This document shows positions 38,951-49,647 of a DNA stretch of 64,000 nt, one piece after another; the first letter of the stretch is position 1, and each line of letters opens with the position of its first letter. The stretch covers positions 136,055,957 through 136,119,956 of the forward strand of contig NC_064433.1 of NCBI RefSeq assembly GCF_023343835.1, in the 5' to 3' direction. The position numbers and the translations under genes were made by a program. A model generated the notes under the pieces. It was not told the origin of the DNA. It worked only from the letters and a program-made list of their open reading frames with translations, and made no database searches. This DNA comes from Lagopus muta (Eukaryota > Chordata > Aves > Galliformes > Phasianidae).

Positions 38951-38989
38951 TTTAGGAGAAGGGTATCTCACAGCAGTCAGACTGATCAA

Positions 38990-39353
38990 CAACATCACAT
39001 AAATATCACAACAACATCATATAAATATCTAAGGTATGGGGGGCAGAATGGCGAGGCCGGACTCTTTTCAGTGGTGAGTGGAGACAGGACAAGGGGAAAC
39101 GGCTGGAAACTGCAGCATAGGAAGTTCTGCACAAATGTGAGCAAGAACTTCTTTACAGTGAGGTGACAGAGCACTGGAACAGGCTGCCCAGGGAGGTGGT
39201 GGAGTCTCCTTCTCTGGAGATGTTCAAGACCTGCCTGGATGCCTACCTGTGCTACCTGCTGTAGGGAACCTGCTTTGGCAGGGGGGTTGGACTCGATGAT
39301 CTCTGGAGGTCCCTTCCAACCCCTACAATTCTGTGATTCTGTGATTCTGTGAT
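38990..39353 (+). mobile_element. CR1 LINE 3' fragment
   Basis: Starts around a duplicated ca-tcacataaatatc segment and the atctaaggtatggggggcag motif. It continues through ggacaaggggaaacggctgg, gtgacagagcactggaacag and ggggggttggactcgatgat, and ends in three tgattctg units. Opposite in direction to the fragment just before it. Confidence 0.9.
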
Positions 39354-41361
39354 CACATCTAGAAAACACTTTCCTCACTGATGACAAGCTAGCAGCACAA
39401 TAGCTCTGGCCTAACCTCCACTTCCACGTCACTATTAGTGGCACAATTCACTTTTTATTTCCTCCCAACCTGGACAGCAAGGATTTCCCTTGTAGAAGCA
39501 CAACAAACCAAACCAAAACACAACACACCACCATCTATTTTAGAACTAAACTCAGAACTCCTGCTTTACTTAGCCTACAGAAATCTTCATTTTGTTGTTA
39601 TAACAAAGCAGAAATCTGTTTCTTGGTCACATCCATGGCTTACCTTGCTCTGGTGCACTCCCCTCCACTGTTTCCCTTTCTCCATCCTTTGCTGTTCCCT
39701 TTCTCCGTCCTTTGCTGCAGCACCATGCAGACAAACCTTGCTGGAGCATGTAATTCATTGACAAAAGGCCACAGGAAGCCCTGCTGTCATTTTGCAATGT
39801 GGATCTAATGCAACTGCACAGCAAATACAAAGTAATAAAGATTTCGACTGGAGGGCAAAATGCCTTCCTTGTTGTATTTAACAAATACACATTCAGACAC
39901 AGAATGTGCGTCTGTGTGTGGACACAAACAGGATGGTAGCAGTCTGTGCTTCACATTTGTGGAATTTCATTTAGGCTACCCCTTTTGTTCACCTTTTCGT
40001 AAGGGACAAATAACAAATGGACAAATTTGGCTTCAAGAAGGAGATAAGTATTTCCTGCTGCCATTAGGAAAAATGTGAGAGACAAAAATAAAGCGTTACA
40101 GCATGGAGCTGCACCGCAGATGACTTATCGGCATTTTTACCTGCTTAAAATAAAACACATCCACATGAGAAATGTTAATTATGGCAAAAGATTGAACAGT
40201 TTTTGCTTACTTTGCCAGTAAAGAACATTTAGAGTTGCCATTAAAGGACTGCTATTTTGTTACATTCAACCCAACAACATTAAGCTGCATTTCTGCCTTG
40301 GTGCTATTTGGCTCATTCAGAATATTTCGGCAGCCAGAGAGAAGGAGGCAGCTCTGAGAGTTCAGAGCATTTGCACTGCCACATCTCAGGGAAACAACAA
40401 GCTCACCTCTCACCACCCCTTCACACCATGTCACAGCCTGGAGGTTAGCCAATGCCTCCCAATAAGCAAATCTTATTTCCATCTACAAGCCATTTTTGAG
40501 TTATGTCCTTATTGCTTCGCGTTGATGAGCGCAATAAGGAAAGCATCATGCTCTTCTGATAAGAAGCCCACTTCAAAGGCAGTCCTGGACATATCAGCAC
40601 ACTCCCTCCTGCCTCAGGGACCATTTGCACACGTGTTATCTCTCAGCTTGTCCATTCGCCAGCTTAGTGCTCATGCCATCCCTGCTGATATTTTGCAGGG
40701 CATAATGCACTGTGCAGGCTTGTATTTGTTCTGACAACTTGGCTGCAATTTTCTTTGTCTCTTCATGTCACATTTGAATTTATTTGTATTTATTTTCTGC
40801 TTCATTCAATCAATTAAGGGTCCCCTAGAAAACAAGCAGTTGTGGGCTTCCTAAGACTAGAAATCATGATGAACTCATATGCGACTTTACACTTCAATAT
40901 ACAATTGATGATAAAATGACAGACAAATCACTTCTACTCACAGGGTTTATGAAATACTTTACACCACTCACAAATTCATTCACATTTGGGGAGCCTAGCT
41001 CAGAATGCAGGCTTGCTGAACTCTTGTCCTCGCCTTAGGTCAGGAATGGGTCCATATACTCACACTACTTTTCCTCCTCCCTCTTGGTTTTGATCAATTT
41101 TTGAAGAGAGATACCAACTGAGGATTCGATTATGAAGTTTACTTCTGAGCAAATTATATGTGGAAGGTAATTCACTTACCTCCCATATCTTTCTCCACAC
41201 ATCCACCTCTATTTCTTTATCCCAAGATTCTTCTTTCACTCGAGCCTATACTTGCTTTGTTTTCTCATTTGTTTCTTCCTCTAAAGAAAAAAAATTATGT
41301 CCATTTTGAAAATAAACATGCTATTTGCTTAAAGAGTGAAGTAGTGTAATGAAACCTTCCC
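39354..41361. other. Intergenic DNA, no gene seen
   Basis: About 2 kb. A 23-base sequence is tandemly duplicated at 39672-39717 with one difference. The part 40080-40960 is AT-rich with no repeat that I know; it could be a conserved non-coding block, but that cannot be judged from one sequence. Confidence 0.45.
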
Positions 41362-41782
41362 AGCGTTCAGGGAGCTGGGCTTGTTCAGCCTGGAGAAAAG
41401 AAGGCTGCAGGGTGACCTCATTGCAGCTTTTCAGTACCTAAAGGGAGCCTACAAACAGGAGGGGAGTCAATTCTTTGAAAGGGTTGATAACAGCAGGACA
41501 AGGGGAAATGGTTTGAAGTTGAGTGAGGGAAAATTTAGGCTGGATGTCAGGGGGAAGTTCTTTACAGAGAGGGTGGTGAGGGGCTGGAACAGGCTGCCCA
41601 GAGAGGTTGCTGATACCCATCTCTTGATGGGCGTTCCAGGCCAGGTTGGATGGGGCCCTGGGCAGCCTGGTCTAGTATTAAATGTGGAGGTTGGTGACCC
41701 TGCATGTGGTGGGGGGGTTGGAGATTCATGATCCTTGAAGTCCCTTCCAACCTGGGCCATTCTATGATTCTGTGGTTCTGTT
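41362..41782 (+). mobile_element. CR1 LINE 3' fragment
   Basis: Runs from ggagctgggcttgttcagcc through gggagcctacaaacaggagg, ggacaaggggaaatggtttg and cagcctggtctagtattaaa, to attctatgattctgtggttctg. It is very similar to the copy at 56637-57197. Frames on both strands here (for example 41381-41731) come from the element and not from a host gene. Confidence 0.93.
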
Positions 41783-43335
41783 TGTTTTTCTTAGGAAATG
41801 TTTGATTCTAGCATGCTGGATAAGAGGTATTTTACAACATCATTAGAGATCTCCTCCTGAAATTTCACATCCTCCCACAAAAACATTGGCTTAATCTGAA
41901 CGAACATACATGGGTGTGTGGTGCCAGGAAAGATTCATATTTGGAAGAGGAGAGATGAGATCATTTTTTCATATTGATCCAGGCAGAGGCTCCAGCCTCA
42001 TCTACCACATGGCCTCCCCAGACAGGAGGAGATGCACTGCTACCATGAAGGATTCCCATATTGCAGTCTGGGTTTCATTCCCATTAGATGACAGGAAGAA
42101 ATCTTCATTACTTAGAATTTCTCAAAAATTCAGGTCTGTCTGGGAAAGCTCCATATACTGCTACAGGAGATACTATCTTTGGGTGATGAAATGCTCAGCT
42201 GCTTCAGTAAGGATTTTGTACATCATTTTTCCACATAATTAAAGATAATTTGGTGGTGCGTTAAGACAGCAGAATATTTGAGATGCTTTAATGCAAAGTC
42301 ATTGTCAGGCATCTCCATGATAACCTTTCTGCCCCCTGTGCTTTCAGTCTGTGGGCTCCCCTCCCAGCCTGCTCACATGTGGGTAAAAATTGACATGTTT
42401 CTCAACCTCTACAGAATTCTTGTGCCCGGAGCAACAAAAGGAGATGTGACAGGAGCATGGTATGATGGGCATGTCATCCTCAAGAAATAAATAGTTTAGG
42501 CCTTAATTTAATATCCTTAACTGGAAAGCACACTTGCAAAGGCTGGTTTGTGCAGCTTGGAGCAGGAGGTTGACTGCTTTAACTCAGTGTTGTTCAGCAT
42601 GGTGAACAGCAGTTTGCACATTTCCTCACTGGCAGCAGACAGAATGCCACTGTCCAGGTTAACATTTGGGTTTGCTGGTGTCTGAAGACATTTTTCTGAG
42701 GTCAGTTCACTATTCTGACCTCTAACAATGGGAAATCCTATTGAGGCGGCACCAAGAGTGACACGGGGGGGATGACAGTGCAGAGCTTCCTGTCCTTGAA
42801 AATTCCAGTTTATTTTCTGCATCAGGCTGCAAATTATAGTTCACACAATTAAGGAGAAACTCCTGGGTCTTAATGTGCTGAGTTTGGCACATGCCCAGCC
42901 TGCAACGCATTCTAGTCAAATAACGTGGAATCAGCTTTCTCACTCCCATAGATGTTGCATTGCCTCCTACACATAGAGATTTGCTGGTTAAGCCTTCCAC
43001 AACCATCTTTTTTTTTTTTTAATGTTCTCATGTGATCCCACATCCCTTTACTCCTCCTGCCTTGCAGAAAAGTAAAGAAAAAAACAAAACAAAACAGAAT
43101 GTCATCTTGGCAGCACTTTTGAAGGAAAAAAAAAGCAAGAAATAAATGTGGAACGAGTATGTCACACCATCATTTACCTCTAAAATCGGAGATAACCTTG
43201 TCATTGTGAGAAAATTTACAGTATATAGGTCTGAGCAATATGTCCTTAGGGTCAAGGTAGCACGTTATATGAACAAGGTGACACCAGAGAAGGTCAACAT
43301 TTCACAATGCCCTAGGCTCAGGAAATGATATATAG
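41783..43335. other. Intergenic DNA, no gene seen
   Basis: About 1.55 kb without a recognised exon or transposon. A T tract lies near 43009-43020 and an A-rich stretch near 43075-43100. Confidence 0.5.
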
Positions 43336-43416
43336 GTGGATGGATGGATGGATGGATGGATGGATGGATGGATGGATCAGTGGATCAGTGGATAACTCGA
43401 TGGATGAGTGGATGGA
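43336..43416 (+). repeat. TGGA microsatellite
   Basis: About ten uninterrupted TGGA units to 43377, then a degraded continuation (tggatcagtggatcagtgga and similar) to about 43416. It is followed at 43449-43466 by a T tract. Confidence 0.95.
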
Positions 43417-43849
43417 GTACCTGATCCAGGATTTGTTACCTAGCAATTTTTTTTTTTTTTTTAAATTTTTTGCTCTTTAACATCTTCTTGTAATATTTTT
43501 AATGATTTTTTTTTTTCAAGTGACATATTAAATCTATTGCATTTTGCACATATTTCTTACATTATCAGTGTCTACTAACCACTAGAATCTATGAGTATCT
43601 ACTAATCCTAAAGGTTCAGAGATATACCTGGAAATCTCTGTCTAGGTAACATGACCTTTAAGTCAAAAGGGAGTCTAAAGTGGGACATGCTGAGTTTACA
43701 GAGAGTTCCTATAACATTTGCTTCAGTATTTTCTGCAGCATTTTTCTATCTTGATTCTCATGTTCCCTGAGCCCTCACTGCAACAGCTGATCAGATGGTA
43801 TGAGCATGCAAATTCTGAAGAAAACGAAATCCAACTAACTGCTTAAATC

Positions 43850-44190
43850 AACCTTAAATTCGACATTGCCAGAAGAATGGAAGGTGGAAAATATGACTGT
43901 TAAAAGGACCTTGGGGCTCACCCAAGTCAGTGTTTGAGGTCTGTGCCAGGCAACTTACTGGAAACTGTAATGAGGAATAGAATTAGTAGACTCAATGACA
44001 CATTGGAGAAAAGTAAGCATTGCATATCAAGTAGAAGTTCACATTTTTGCAAATCCATTAGATTTTCGAAGAGTGATTTTGTTTGTAGAGAAGGTGATTC
44101 TGATCATATTATTTACCTGTATTTTTTTATTTGCCTTTTACCTTAGGTTCTCCAAGTGTGTTCTTATGAATAATAGGATAAAAAACTGTC
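43850..44190 (+). mobile_element. Ancient CR1/L3-like LINE relic
   Basis: The order of motifs follows the reverse transcriptase N-terminal region of L3-type CR1 elements. It has agaagaatggaaggtggaaa, then gtgccaggcaacttactgga, aactgtaatgaggaatagaa and a segment like tagactcaatgacacattgg. After that come cactattagattttcgaagag-like DNA and a segment equivalent to the region before the first catalytic aspartate. Frame and identity are heavily eroded. It is much older than the bird CR1 copies around it. Confidence 0.65.
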
Positions 44191-44649
44191 TGAAAGGAAA
44201 CTTGCCACTAGTTTACATAATATAAAGTAGTTTCCAGAGCCCACAAAAATCTCTGCCCCTCGACATATTCAGAAAAGTTATGAGGAAGTGTAATACCACA
44301 GTGATGTCTTGCAAACAGAAAGGAAGGTGGAGGGCAGCACTGGGGCAGCCACCTCACTGATTTGTTGGGTTGCTCTCGTTAGGTTTGCTGCATGCCAGCA
44401 CAAGAAGCAGACGTGACTAAAGGGTGGGAACAAGAAACACCAGGACTGTTCCTTGGAGCAACGCTGGAAACTACGGCCCAAATGGCCCAAAGCTCTGCTA
44501 CTTTGGAAAGGAGTTGCTTCAGGCAGGACACAACAGAGGCCTATGCATGCAAACAAAAAGGGCGTTATCATTCACTCCTAGAAGACAGGAATTCAGGGTA
44601 CCCTCTGGCATTACCAGGCATGGAATGCAAGGCTCAGGGTAGGCAGGAA
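44191..44649. other. Intergenic DNA, nothing recognised
   Basis: Overlapping small frames on both strands (44278-44571 minus, 44392-44655 plus) have no known similarity. Confidence 0.5.
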
Positions 44650-44862
44650 TCATAGAATCATTAGGGTTGGAAAAGGCCACTAAAATCATCTAGTCCAACC
44701 ACTAGCCTATCCCCACCATGCCCACTGACCACATCCCTCAGTGCCACATCCACATGGTTCTTCAACACCTCCAGGGTTGGTGACTGCATCCCCTGGGCAG
44801 CCTGTGCCAGTGCATCACCATTCCTGAGAAGAAATGCTTCCTAACATCCAACCTGATATATA
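44650..44862 (-). mobile_element. CR1 LINE 3' end, minus strand
   Basis: Begins with aatcatagaatcattagggt. It continues with ggaaaaggccactaaaatca, ccccaccatgcccactgacc and the complement of the ggaggtgttgaagaaccatg segment, and ends near 44862 after atgcttcctaacatccaacc. Confidence 0.9.
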
Positions 44863-45100
44863 TGTAATAAGTATTGTTTACACTAATTACACTGTACATG
44901 CTATAGATAATTGTGGATATACAAGTGTCTGTTAGATATAGCAAAATAAATGACATCCTATGATCTTTCACATTCACTTGTCTGCTGAAAACGGCAGCAA
45001 TAAACCTTGGTGGACTCCAGGTGCAGTTGGGAGCTCTGACCCACAGCTCTGGGGTCAATTCAGTATATAGATGTGGCACGGAGGGGCAGTTAATCGGGTT
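44863..45100. other. Intergenic DNA upstream of GAS6
   Basis: About 240 bases of AT-rich DNA between two minus-strand CR1 fragments. Nothing else is recognised. Confidence 0.5.
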
Positions 45101-45178
45101 TCATGGAATTATAAGGGTTGGAAGGGACCTCTGGAGATCATCCAGTCCAGCCCTTTGCAGTAGGTTTTCTACACAGGA
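45101..45178 (-). mobile_element. CR1 LINE 3' tail near the GAS6 promoter, minus strand
   Basis: Reads catggaattataagggttgg, then aagggacctctggagatcat and ccagtccagccctttgcagt. It lies about 390 bases upstream of the GAS6 start codon and about 120 bases before the start of the CpG-rich section. Confidence 0.82.
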
Positions 45179-45475
45179 CGTGTGCCCTGTAACCGTGGAT
45201 GGAGAGCGGTTAGCATAGCGGTGAATGACATAGCGGTATGGATCGTGTCAACCTCTTCCTTCAGGAGCTGATTGTAAAACTGCAACATCAGCGGCGAACA
45301 AAACACGCCGGGACGCGGGGCAGAAGCCCTTTCCCGCAGAGCTGCGCGGTCACGCGGCCCGCCCCAGGCGGGGGCAGCCCCGCAGGCAGGTGGGCGGCTG
45401 GGGGCGGGCAGGGGGCGTGCGGCCGAGCCCGGTGCTCCGCCGCGAGGTGTGTCCCGCCCGCGGCGGCCGGGAGCC

Positions 45476-45480
45476 ATTGG
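45476..45480 (-). promoter_or_regulatory. GAS6: Inverted CCAAT box
   Basis: The sequence gagccattggatg contains ATTGG, the complement of CCAAT, the core of an NF-Y site. It lies 90 bases upstream of the start codon and 17 bases after a GC box. Position and context fit a proximal promoter element. Confidence 0.5.
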
Positions 45481-45569
45481 ATGGGATGGGCGAGCGGCTC
45501 CCCCGGCGGGCTCGGCAGGCTCCTCGTTCCACGCCCGCCCCGCGTCGCTCCGCTCCGCTCCGCCGCACC

Positions 45570-45630
45570 ATGCCGCAGCCCCTCGGGGCCGCCCTGCTGC
45601 TGGCGCTGCTGGCGGCGGACTGCTCGCAGG
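45570..45630 (+). CDS. GAS6: GAS6 exon 1: signal peptide
   Basis: GAS6 is a secreted vitamin K-dependent protein that binds the TAM receptors (TYRO3, AXL, MERTK) with its C-terminal LG domains and phosphatidylserine with its Gla domain. Exon 1 encodes MPQPLGAALLLALLAADCSQ, a short N-terminus with a Leu/Ala-rich hydrophobic core typical of a signal peptide. It stops one base into a codon before gtgagt. The start at 45570 has A at -3. The frame stays open upstream for 60 codons (to an ATG at 45390, with another at 45486), but those codons are translated CpG-island DNA, rich in Arg, Gly and Pro, and would bury the signal peptide. Confidence 0.92.
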
Positions 45631-45782
45631 GTGAGTACCGAACCGGACCGGGAACCCGGCGCCGGGCGCGGCATCTCCATGGGAAGCGGCGGCGGGGGGC
45701 GGCCGGGCGCGGGGCTGCGCCGCTACCGAGCTCGGCCGCTCATCTCTGCCTCTGCCCTTCTTCCTCCCGCCGTCTGGCCCAG
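45631..45782 (+). other. GAS6: GAS6 intron 1 (152 bp)
   Basis: The donor is gtgagt at 45631. The acceptor is the pyrimidine-rich stretch ending ggcccag at 45782. It is GC-rich and lies wholly inside the CpG island. Long frames across it (45238-45864 and 45390-45953) read intron as coding sequence. Confidence 0.9.
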
Positions 45783-45949
45783 CCGTGCTGCTGCGCGCCC
45801 CGGAGGCTGCCCAGTTCCTGCGGCAGAGGCAGCGGCGAGCCTACCAGATCTTCGAAGAGACTAAGCAAGGGCACCTGGAGAGAGAGTGCGTGGAGGAGCA
45901 CTGCAGCAAAGAGGAGGCCCGGGAGGTCTTCGAGAACGACCCCGAAACG
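45783..45949 (+). CDS. GAS6: GAS6 exon 2: propeptide and most of the Gla domain
   Basis: Two bases complete an Ala codon begun in exon 1, then 55 codons follow to the donor gtaagg. In order it encodes a propeptide with the carboxylase recognition part (PEAAQFL), a furin-type site RQRQRR before the mature N-terminus [15 protein letters not shown], the Gla disulphide loop (ECVEEHC) and the [15 protein letters not shown] helix. Eleven of the Glu residues of the Gla domain are here; they are carboxylated in the endoplasmic reticulum and bind calcium. [12 protein letters not shown] and [12 protein letters not shown] match GAS6 better than the related protein S. The frame reading on to 46258 is intron. 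Confidence 0.97.
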
Positions 45950-46962
45950 GTAAGGAACGCGCAGGTGGCGGGTCTCCTCCCGGTGGGGACGCAGTGGGAG
46001 GAGGACGAAGAGCTGGGAAGCGGCTGGGAGCCCCGTAGCACAGCCAGCACCCGTTGCCGGGGCCGCTGGAAGTGCCCCTGTGAGGAGGATGCTGCGGGTA
46101 CTTGGGCAGGGCGTGCCGGCAGGATGCTGGCTCAGGGAAGGGCACCGCGCCGCCCTGCCGCGAGAGCACTGCAAGGTGACACGGTGCCTCCCGGACTCCT
46201 CGCTGCCCTCCCGCCGGCTGTGCTGAGGGCTCCTCACCCAGCGGGGAGGCAGAGCTGAGGTTTCTGATGAACACACGCTGACGCTCCCTGGTCAGCTTCA
46301 GCTGGGTGAGCGTTTCGGAGCAGGCAAGTTCAGGAGCTGTCACTATGGAGGCGCGCCTGTCGGCCTCTATTGCTGCTACACTCTCCCATCCAGGTGTGGC
46401 TAGAAGCAACCAGCATGAAAGGCTGACCTTGTTGGGCTCCTTGTTGCAGGCTGTCACATCTGCCATCCTCTCACTGCACAACGTGTGCACGCGTCTGTGC
46501 TGCTTTACAGAGCTTGGCTCGCCTGCCCCATTCCTTCCTCTCCACGCTGCTTGGAAGCAGCCGCTCCTGTTTCAGAGCTGATCTGGCACCCAGTAGCAGC
46601 AGGAGGTGTTTTTCTCAGGCCCGCACTGCACAGTGTGTTCCAGTTAATAGCTCGGTGCTTCGAGGAGATAGGGAGCGCGTATGCGTGTGCATGTGTAGGT
46701 GTGTTTGTACACAGCACATGCACCAGAGGCGAGGGAGGGACGGAGGAGCTGTTCTGCATCTCCTTGGGACAAGCCTTGACATGTGCGCTCTGTCAGGCAC
46801 TGGCTGTTGTTACAAAGCAGTGTTAAGGGCAGCAGAGAGGTTGGCTTTGCTTTCTGCCAAGTTTTAATTTAGAGCTTAATACAGAGCTGCTGCCCAGGCA
46901 GTGTTTAGTTGTGCACCAGTTCTATGTGCATCTCATCGGCAGCTTCTGCCTGCAGCTGGGGT

Positions 46963-47552
46963 GCATTAAAAAGAGCAGGGCCAGGGGGTTGAGAGAGGTG
47001 ATCCTCCCTCTCTGCCATGGCAAGGCCACGTTGAGAACACTGCGTCCGGTTCTGGGCTTCCCAATTCAAAAAAGACAGGGACTTCCCAGAAGGAGTCCAG
47101 CAGAGGCCCACAAAGATCATAAAGGGCCTGGAGCATCTCCTGTATGAGGAAAGGCTGAATAACCTGTGTCTGTTCTGCCTGGGGAAAAGAAGACTGAGGG
47201 AAGGGATCTGATTAATGTTTATAAATATCTGAAGGGAGGTGGGATGCAAACAGATGAGGTCAGGCTCTTTTTGGTGGTTTGTAGCAATAGGACAAGGAGC
47301 AATGCCCTAAAACTTGAACGTAGGAAGTTCTATACAAATATGCGGAAGACCTGCTTTATGCTAACGGTGATGGAGTGCTGGAACAGGTTGCCCAGAGAGG
47401 TTGTGGAGTCTCCTGTGGAGATGTTTAAGACCCAGCCAGATACCTACCTGTGCAACCTTCTGTAAGGATCCTGCTTTACCAGGAGGGTTGGAGTCAGTGA
47501 TCTCTTTAGGTCTTGGCCAACCAGGACAAGCCTTGTGATTCTCTGTAATATC
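46963..47552 (+). mobile_element. CR1 LINE 3' fragment in GAS6 intron 2
   Basis: Reads from ttgagagaggtgatcctccc and gcctggagcatctcctgtat through gtggtttgtagcaataggac and gtgctggaacaggttgccca, to gtgatctctttaggtcttgg. The terminal repeat is decayed (gtgattctctgtaatatc). Same direction as the gene. Confidence 0.9.
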
Positions 47553-48024
47553 CAGTTTAAGAGAGTGGCTCGCACTGCTTTTTCAATATTCCAGTTGATA
47601 TCCACAAGCTTAGAATAAGTATTCACTACAGAGCAGCGAGTGCAGGAGGAATCTTGCAAATGGAATTTGTAGTGAGGTAACCCAAGGTGAGCAGCTCTGC
47701 TATCTGCTATGGGTGGTGGGCTCTGTAGATATGTTTGAATCAATATTTGGTACTTATACTGTGTACTGAAAAAAAAATAGGGTTCTCCCTACGTTGTCTT
47801 GCTAATGAAAAGAATGAAATCATTTGAGTTTAAATTCTTTCAGTGTGCAACATAAGAGCCAATCACACCATTTAGGCATGTTCAATAGTGCAAAGTATTT
47901 CAATTTTTTTTTGGTGTTCTCTTTATTACTGCTGTTAAGGCTAGTTTTGGAAACCTCTGAAGAAATACCACTGAGGCTGAGTGAGCTCCTAATACCTGTG
48001 TCCCCTTGCTGATTTCACACATGC

Positions 48025-48886
48025 TTTGTCAGTGACCTGGATAAAATGATAGAGTGCACCCTCAGCAAGGGGAGAGGCTAATGCACCAGAATGCTGTGCT
48101 GTAATTCAACCAAACCTGCACAGGCTGCTGAGTTGTGTGGAAAGGAACTGAAGTTCAACAAGAGCAAGTGTAGAGTCCTACACCTGGGGAGGAATAACTG
48201 CATGCATCAGTCCAGGTTGGGGGCTGACCTGCTGGAAAAGAACTCTCTGCTGAAGGACCTGGATGTGCTGGTGGGCAGCAGGTTGGCCATGAGCCAGCCG
48301 TGTGCCCGGGTGGCTAAGAAGACCAATGGCATCTTGGGATGTATACAAAGAATGTGGCCAGCAGGTTGAGGGAGGTGATCCTTCCCCTCTACTCTGTCCT
48401 GCTGAGGCCACATCTGGAGCACTGTGTCCAGTTCTGGGCTCCTCAGTTCAAGAAGGACAGCGAACTGCTGGAGAAAGTCCACTGGAGAGCCATAAAGATG
48501 ATTAGAGGCCTGGAGCATCTCCCATACGAGGAAAGGCTGAGAGACCTGGGGATGTTCAGCATGGGGAAGAGCTTATAAATATCTAAAGAGCAGGAGTCAA
48601 GAGGATCCAGGCTCTTTCTGTTGGTGCCTAATGATAGGACAAGGAGCAAGGGGCACAAACAGGAACACAATTCCATCTGAACATGAGAAACAGCTTCTTT
48701 GAAGGTGACAGAGCACAAGAACAGGCTGCCTAGAGAGGCTATGGAGTCTCCTTCTCTGGAAATACTCAAAACCCACCTGGATGCTTTCCTATGTTTCCTG
48801 TTACTGTAGGGAACCTGCTTTAGCAGAAGGGTTGGACTTGATTTCCAAATGTCCCTTCCAATCCCTACAATTCTGTGATTCTGCAG
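48025..48886 (+). mobile_element. CR1 LINE fragment (862 bp) in GAS6 intron 2
   Basis: Starts in the region after the catalytic box of the reverse transcriptase (gtgacctggataaaatgata, gtgcaccctcagcaagggga). It continues through tgagccagccgtgtgcccgg, cactgtgtccagttctgggc and gcctggagcatctcccatac, to a tail ending acaattctgtgattctgc. Frames 48091-48369 and 48339-48578 are pieces of its broken ORF2. Confidence 0.93.
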
Positions 48887-49647
48887 CAAAGCACTTTATT
48901 TTATCATGTAAAACTTCCTGGCTGCTGTTCTGACTCAGAGCTCCCAAGAGCTGTGAATTTACTTGCTCTGGGCAGTGTGTCCTTGCTCCTTATTGCCACA
49001 TTGCTTGAATTTGGCTGAGAAGCAGCCATGGCACCTCCCATCAGGTGGATTTACGGCTTTCCCTATCTTTTCCAGCCAGCATATGGCACAAGGCATCAGA
49101 TGCACAAAGCTTGGAGTCATACATGTGAGCTGTTACTACTGCAAACACTTGAAGCCGCCAGTTGTTTGTAAGGCGTAGATGACTTCTGGCAGCACCTATG
49201 GATGTGATGAGCAGAATATTTTCCTCACCTGCCTTTCCATCTGGCTTAATCTTGTTACATTTTCTTGCTACACACCTGAGGTAGAGGAGGTATCTCTTTA
49301 ATAGTGGAAATTATTATGCTGCCATCTCCCTGGTGTTGCATTTACACCCAGTCCTGTTGGCTGACAGAAGGAAGCTAGCTGAGAGAGAGCTGGCTTGGGA
49401 AAGGTGAGAACTGTTCAACAAACAGTTGAACTAGCAGTTTGTGAGTTGCAGAAACTGCTGCCACACTTTGGCATATTTGGTACAATGAAGACTTCTTAGT
49501 GACTGGGGAAATATACTGATTACTGTTGACAGCTGATGATTTCTTGCATGTTGGAGGGCTGAAATGTTTGTCTCTGAAGGCTGAATGTGGTCACAGAGGC
49601 TAACTGCTTAGGTCATGTCAGAAAGAAAAAGCTGCACAACTTACTTC

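Larger units (their letters stand above)
45295..45800. promoter_or_regulatory. GAS6: GAS6 CpG island and promoter
   Basis: CpG dinucleotides become frequent from about 45295 and stay so to beyond exon 2, in sharp contrast to the AT-rich DNA on both sides. The island contains GC boxes (ggggcgggc at 45401-45409 and its complement cccgccc at 45453-45459) and an inverted CCAAT box (attgg at 45476-45480). There is no clear TATA box. This is the arrangement of a TATA-less promoter, and transcription most likely starts between 45480 and 45560. The exact start site is inferred. Confidence 0.8.

Noticed and set aside
41381..41731. 116-residue frame with apparent similarity to proteins predicted in birds
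   Set aside because: It reads the 3' part of a CR1 element; such predictions in databases are repeat-derived.
43336..43416. Regular repeats that could suggest a CRISPR-like array
   Set aside because: The units are 4 bases without spacers; it is a microsatellite in a bird genome.
8000..45000. tRNA, snoRNA or other structured RNA genes in the intergenic region
   Set aside because: I found no tRNA promoter boxes with a matching cloverleaf, nor a convincing box C/D or H/ACA arrangement by reading; a dedicated scan was not possible.
45238..45864. 208-residue + strand frame over the GAS6 CpG island
   Set aside because: It runs through promoter, exon 1 and intron 1 in a frame other than GAS6 and is rich in Arg, Gly, Ala and Pro, as expected for any frame in CpG-rich DNA.
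45740..46490. Minus-strand frames of 178 and 209 residues opposite GAS6 exon 2
   Set aside because: They are antisense shadows of the Gla exon and the GC-rich start of intron 2, with no similarity to a known protein.
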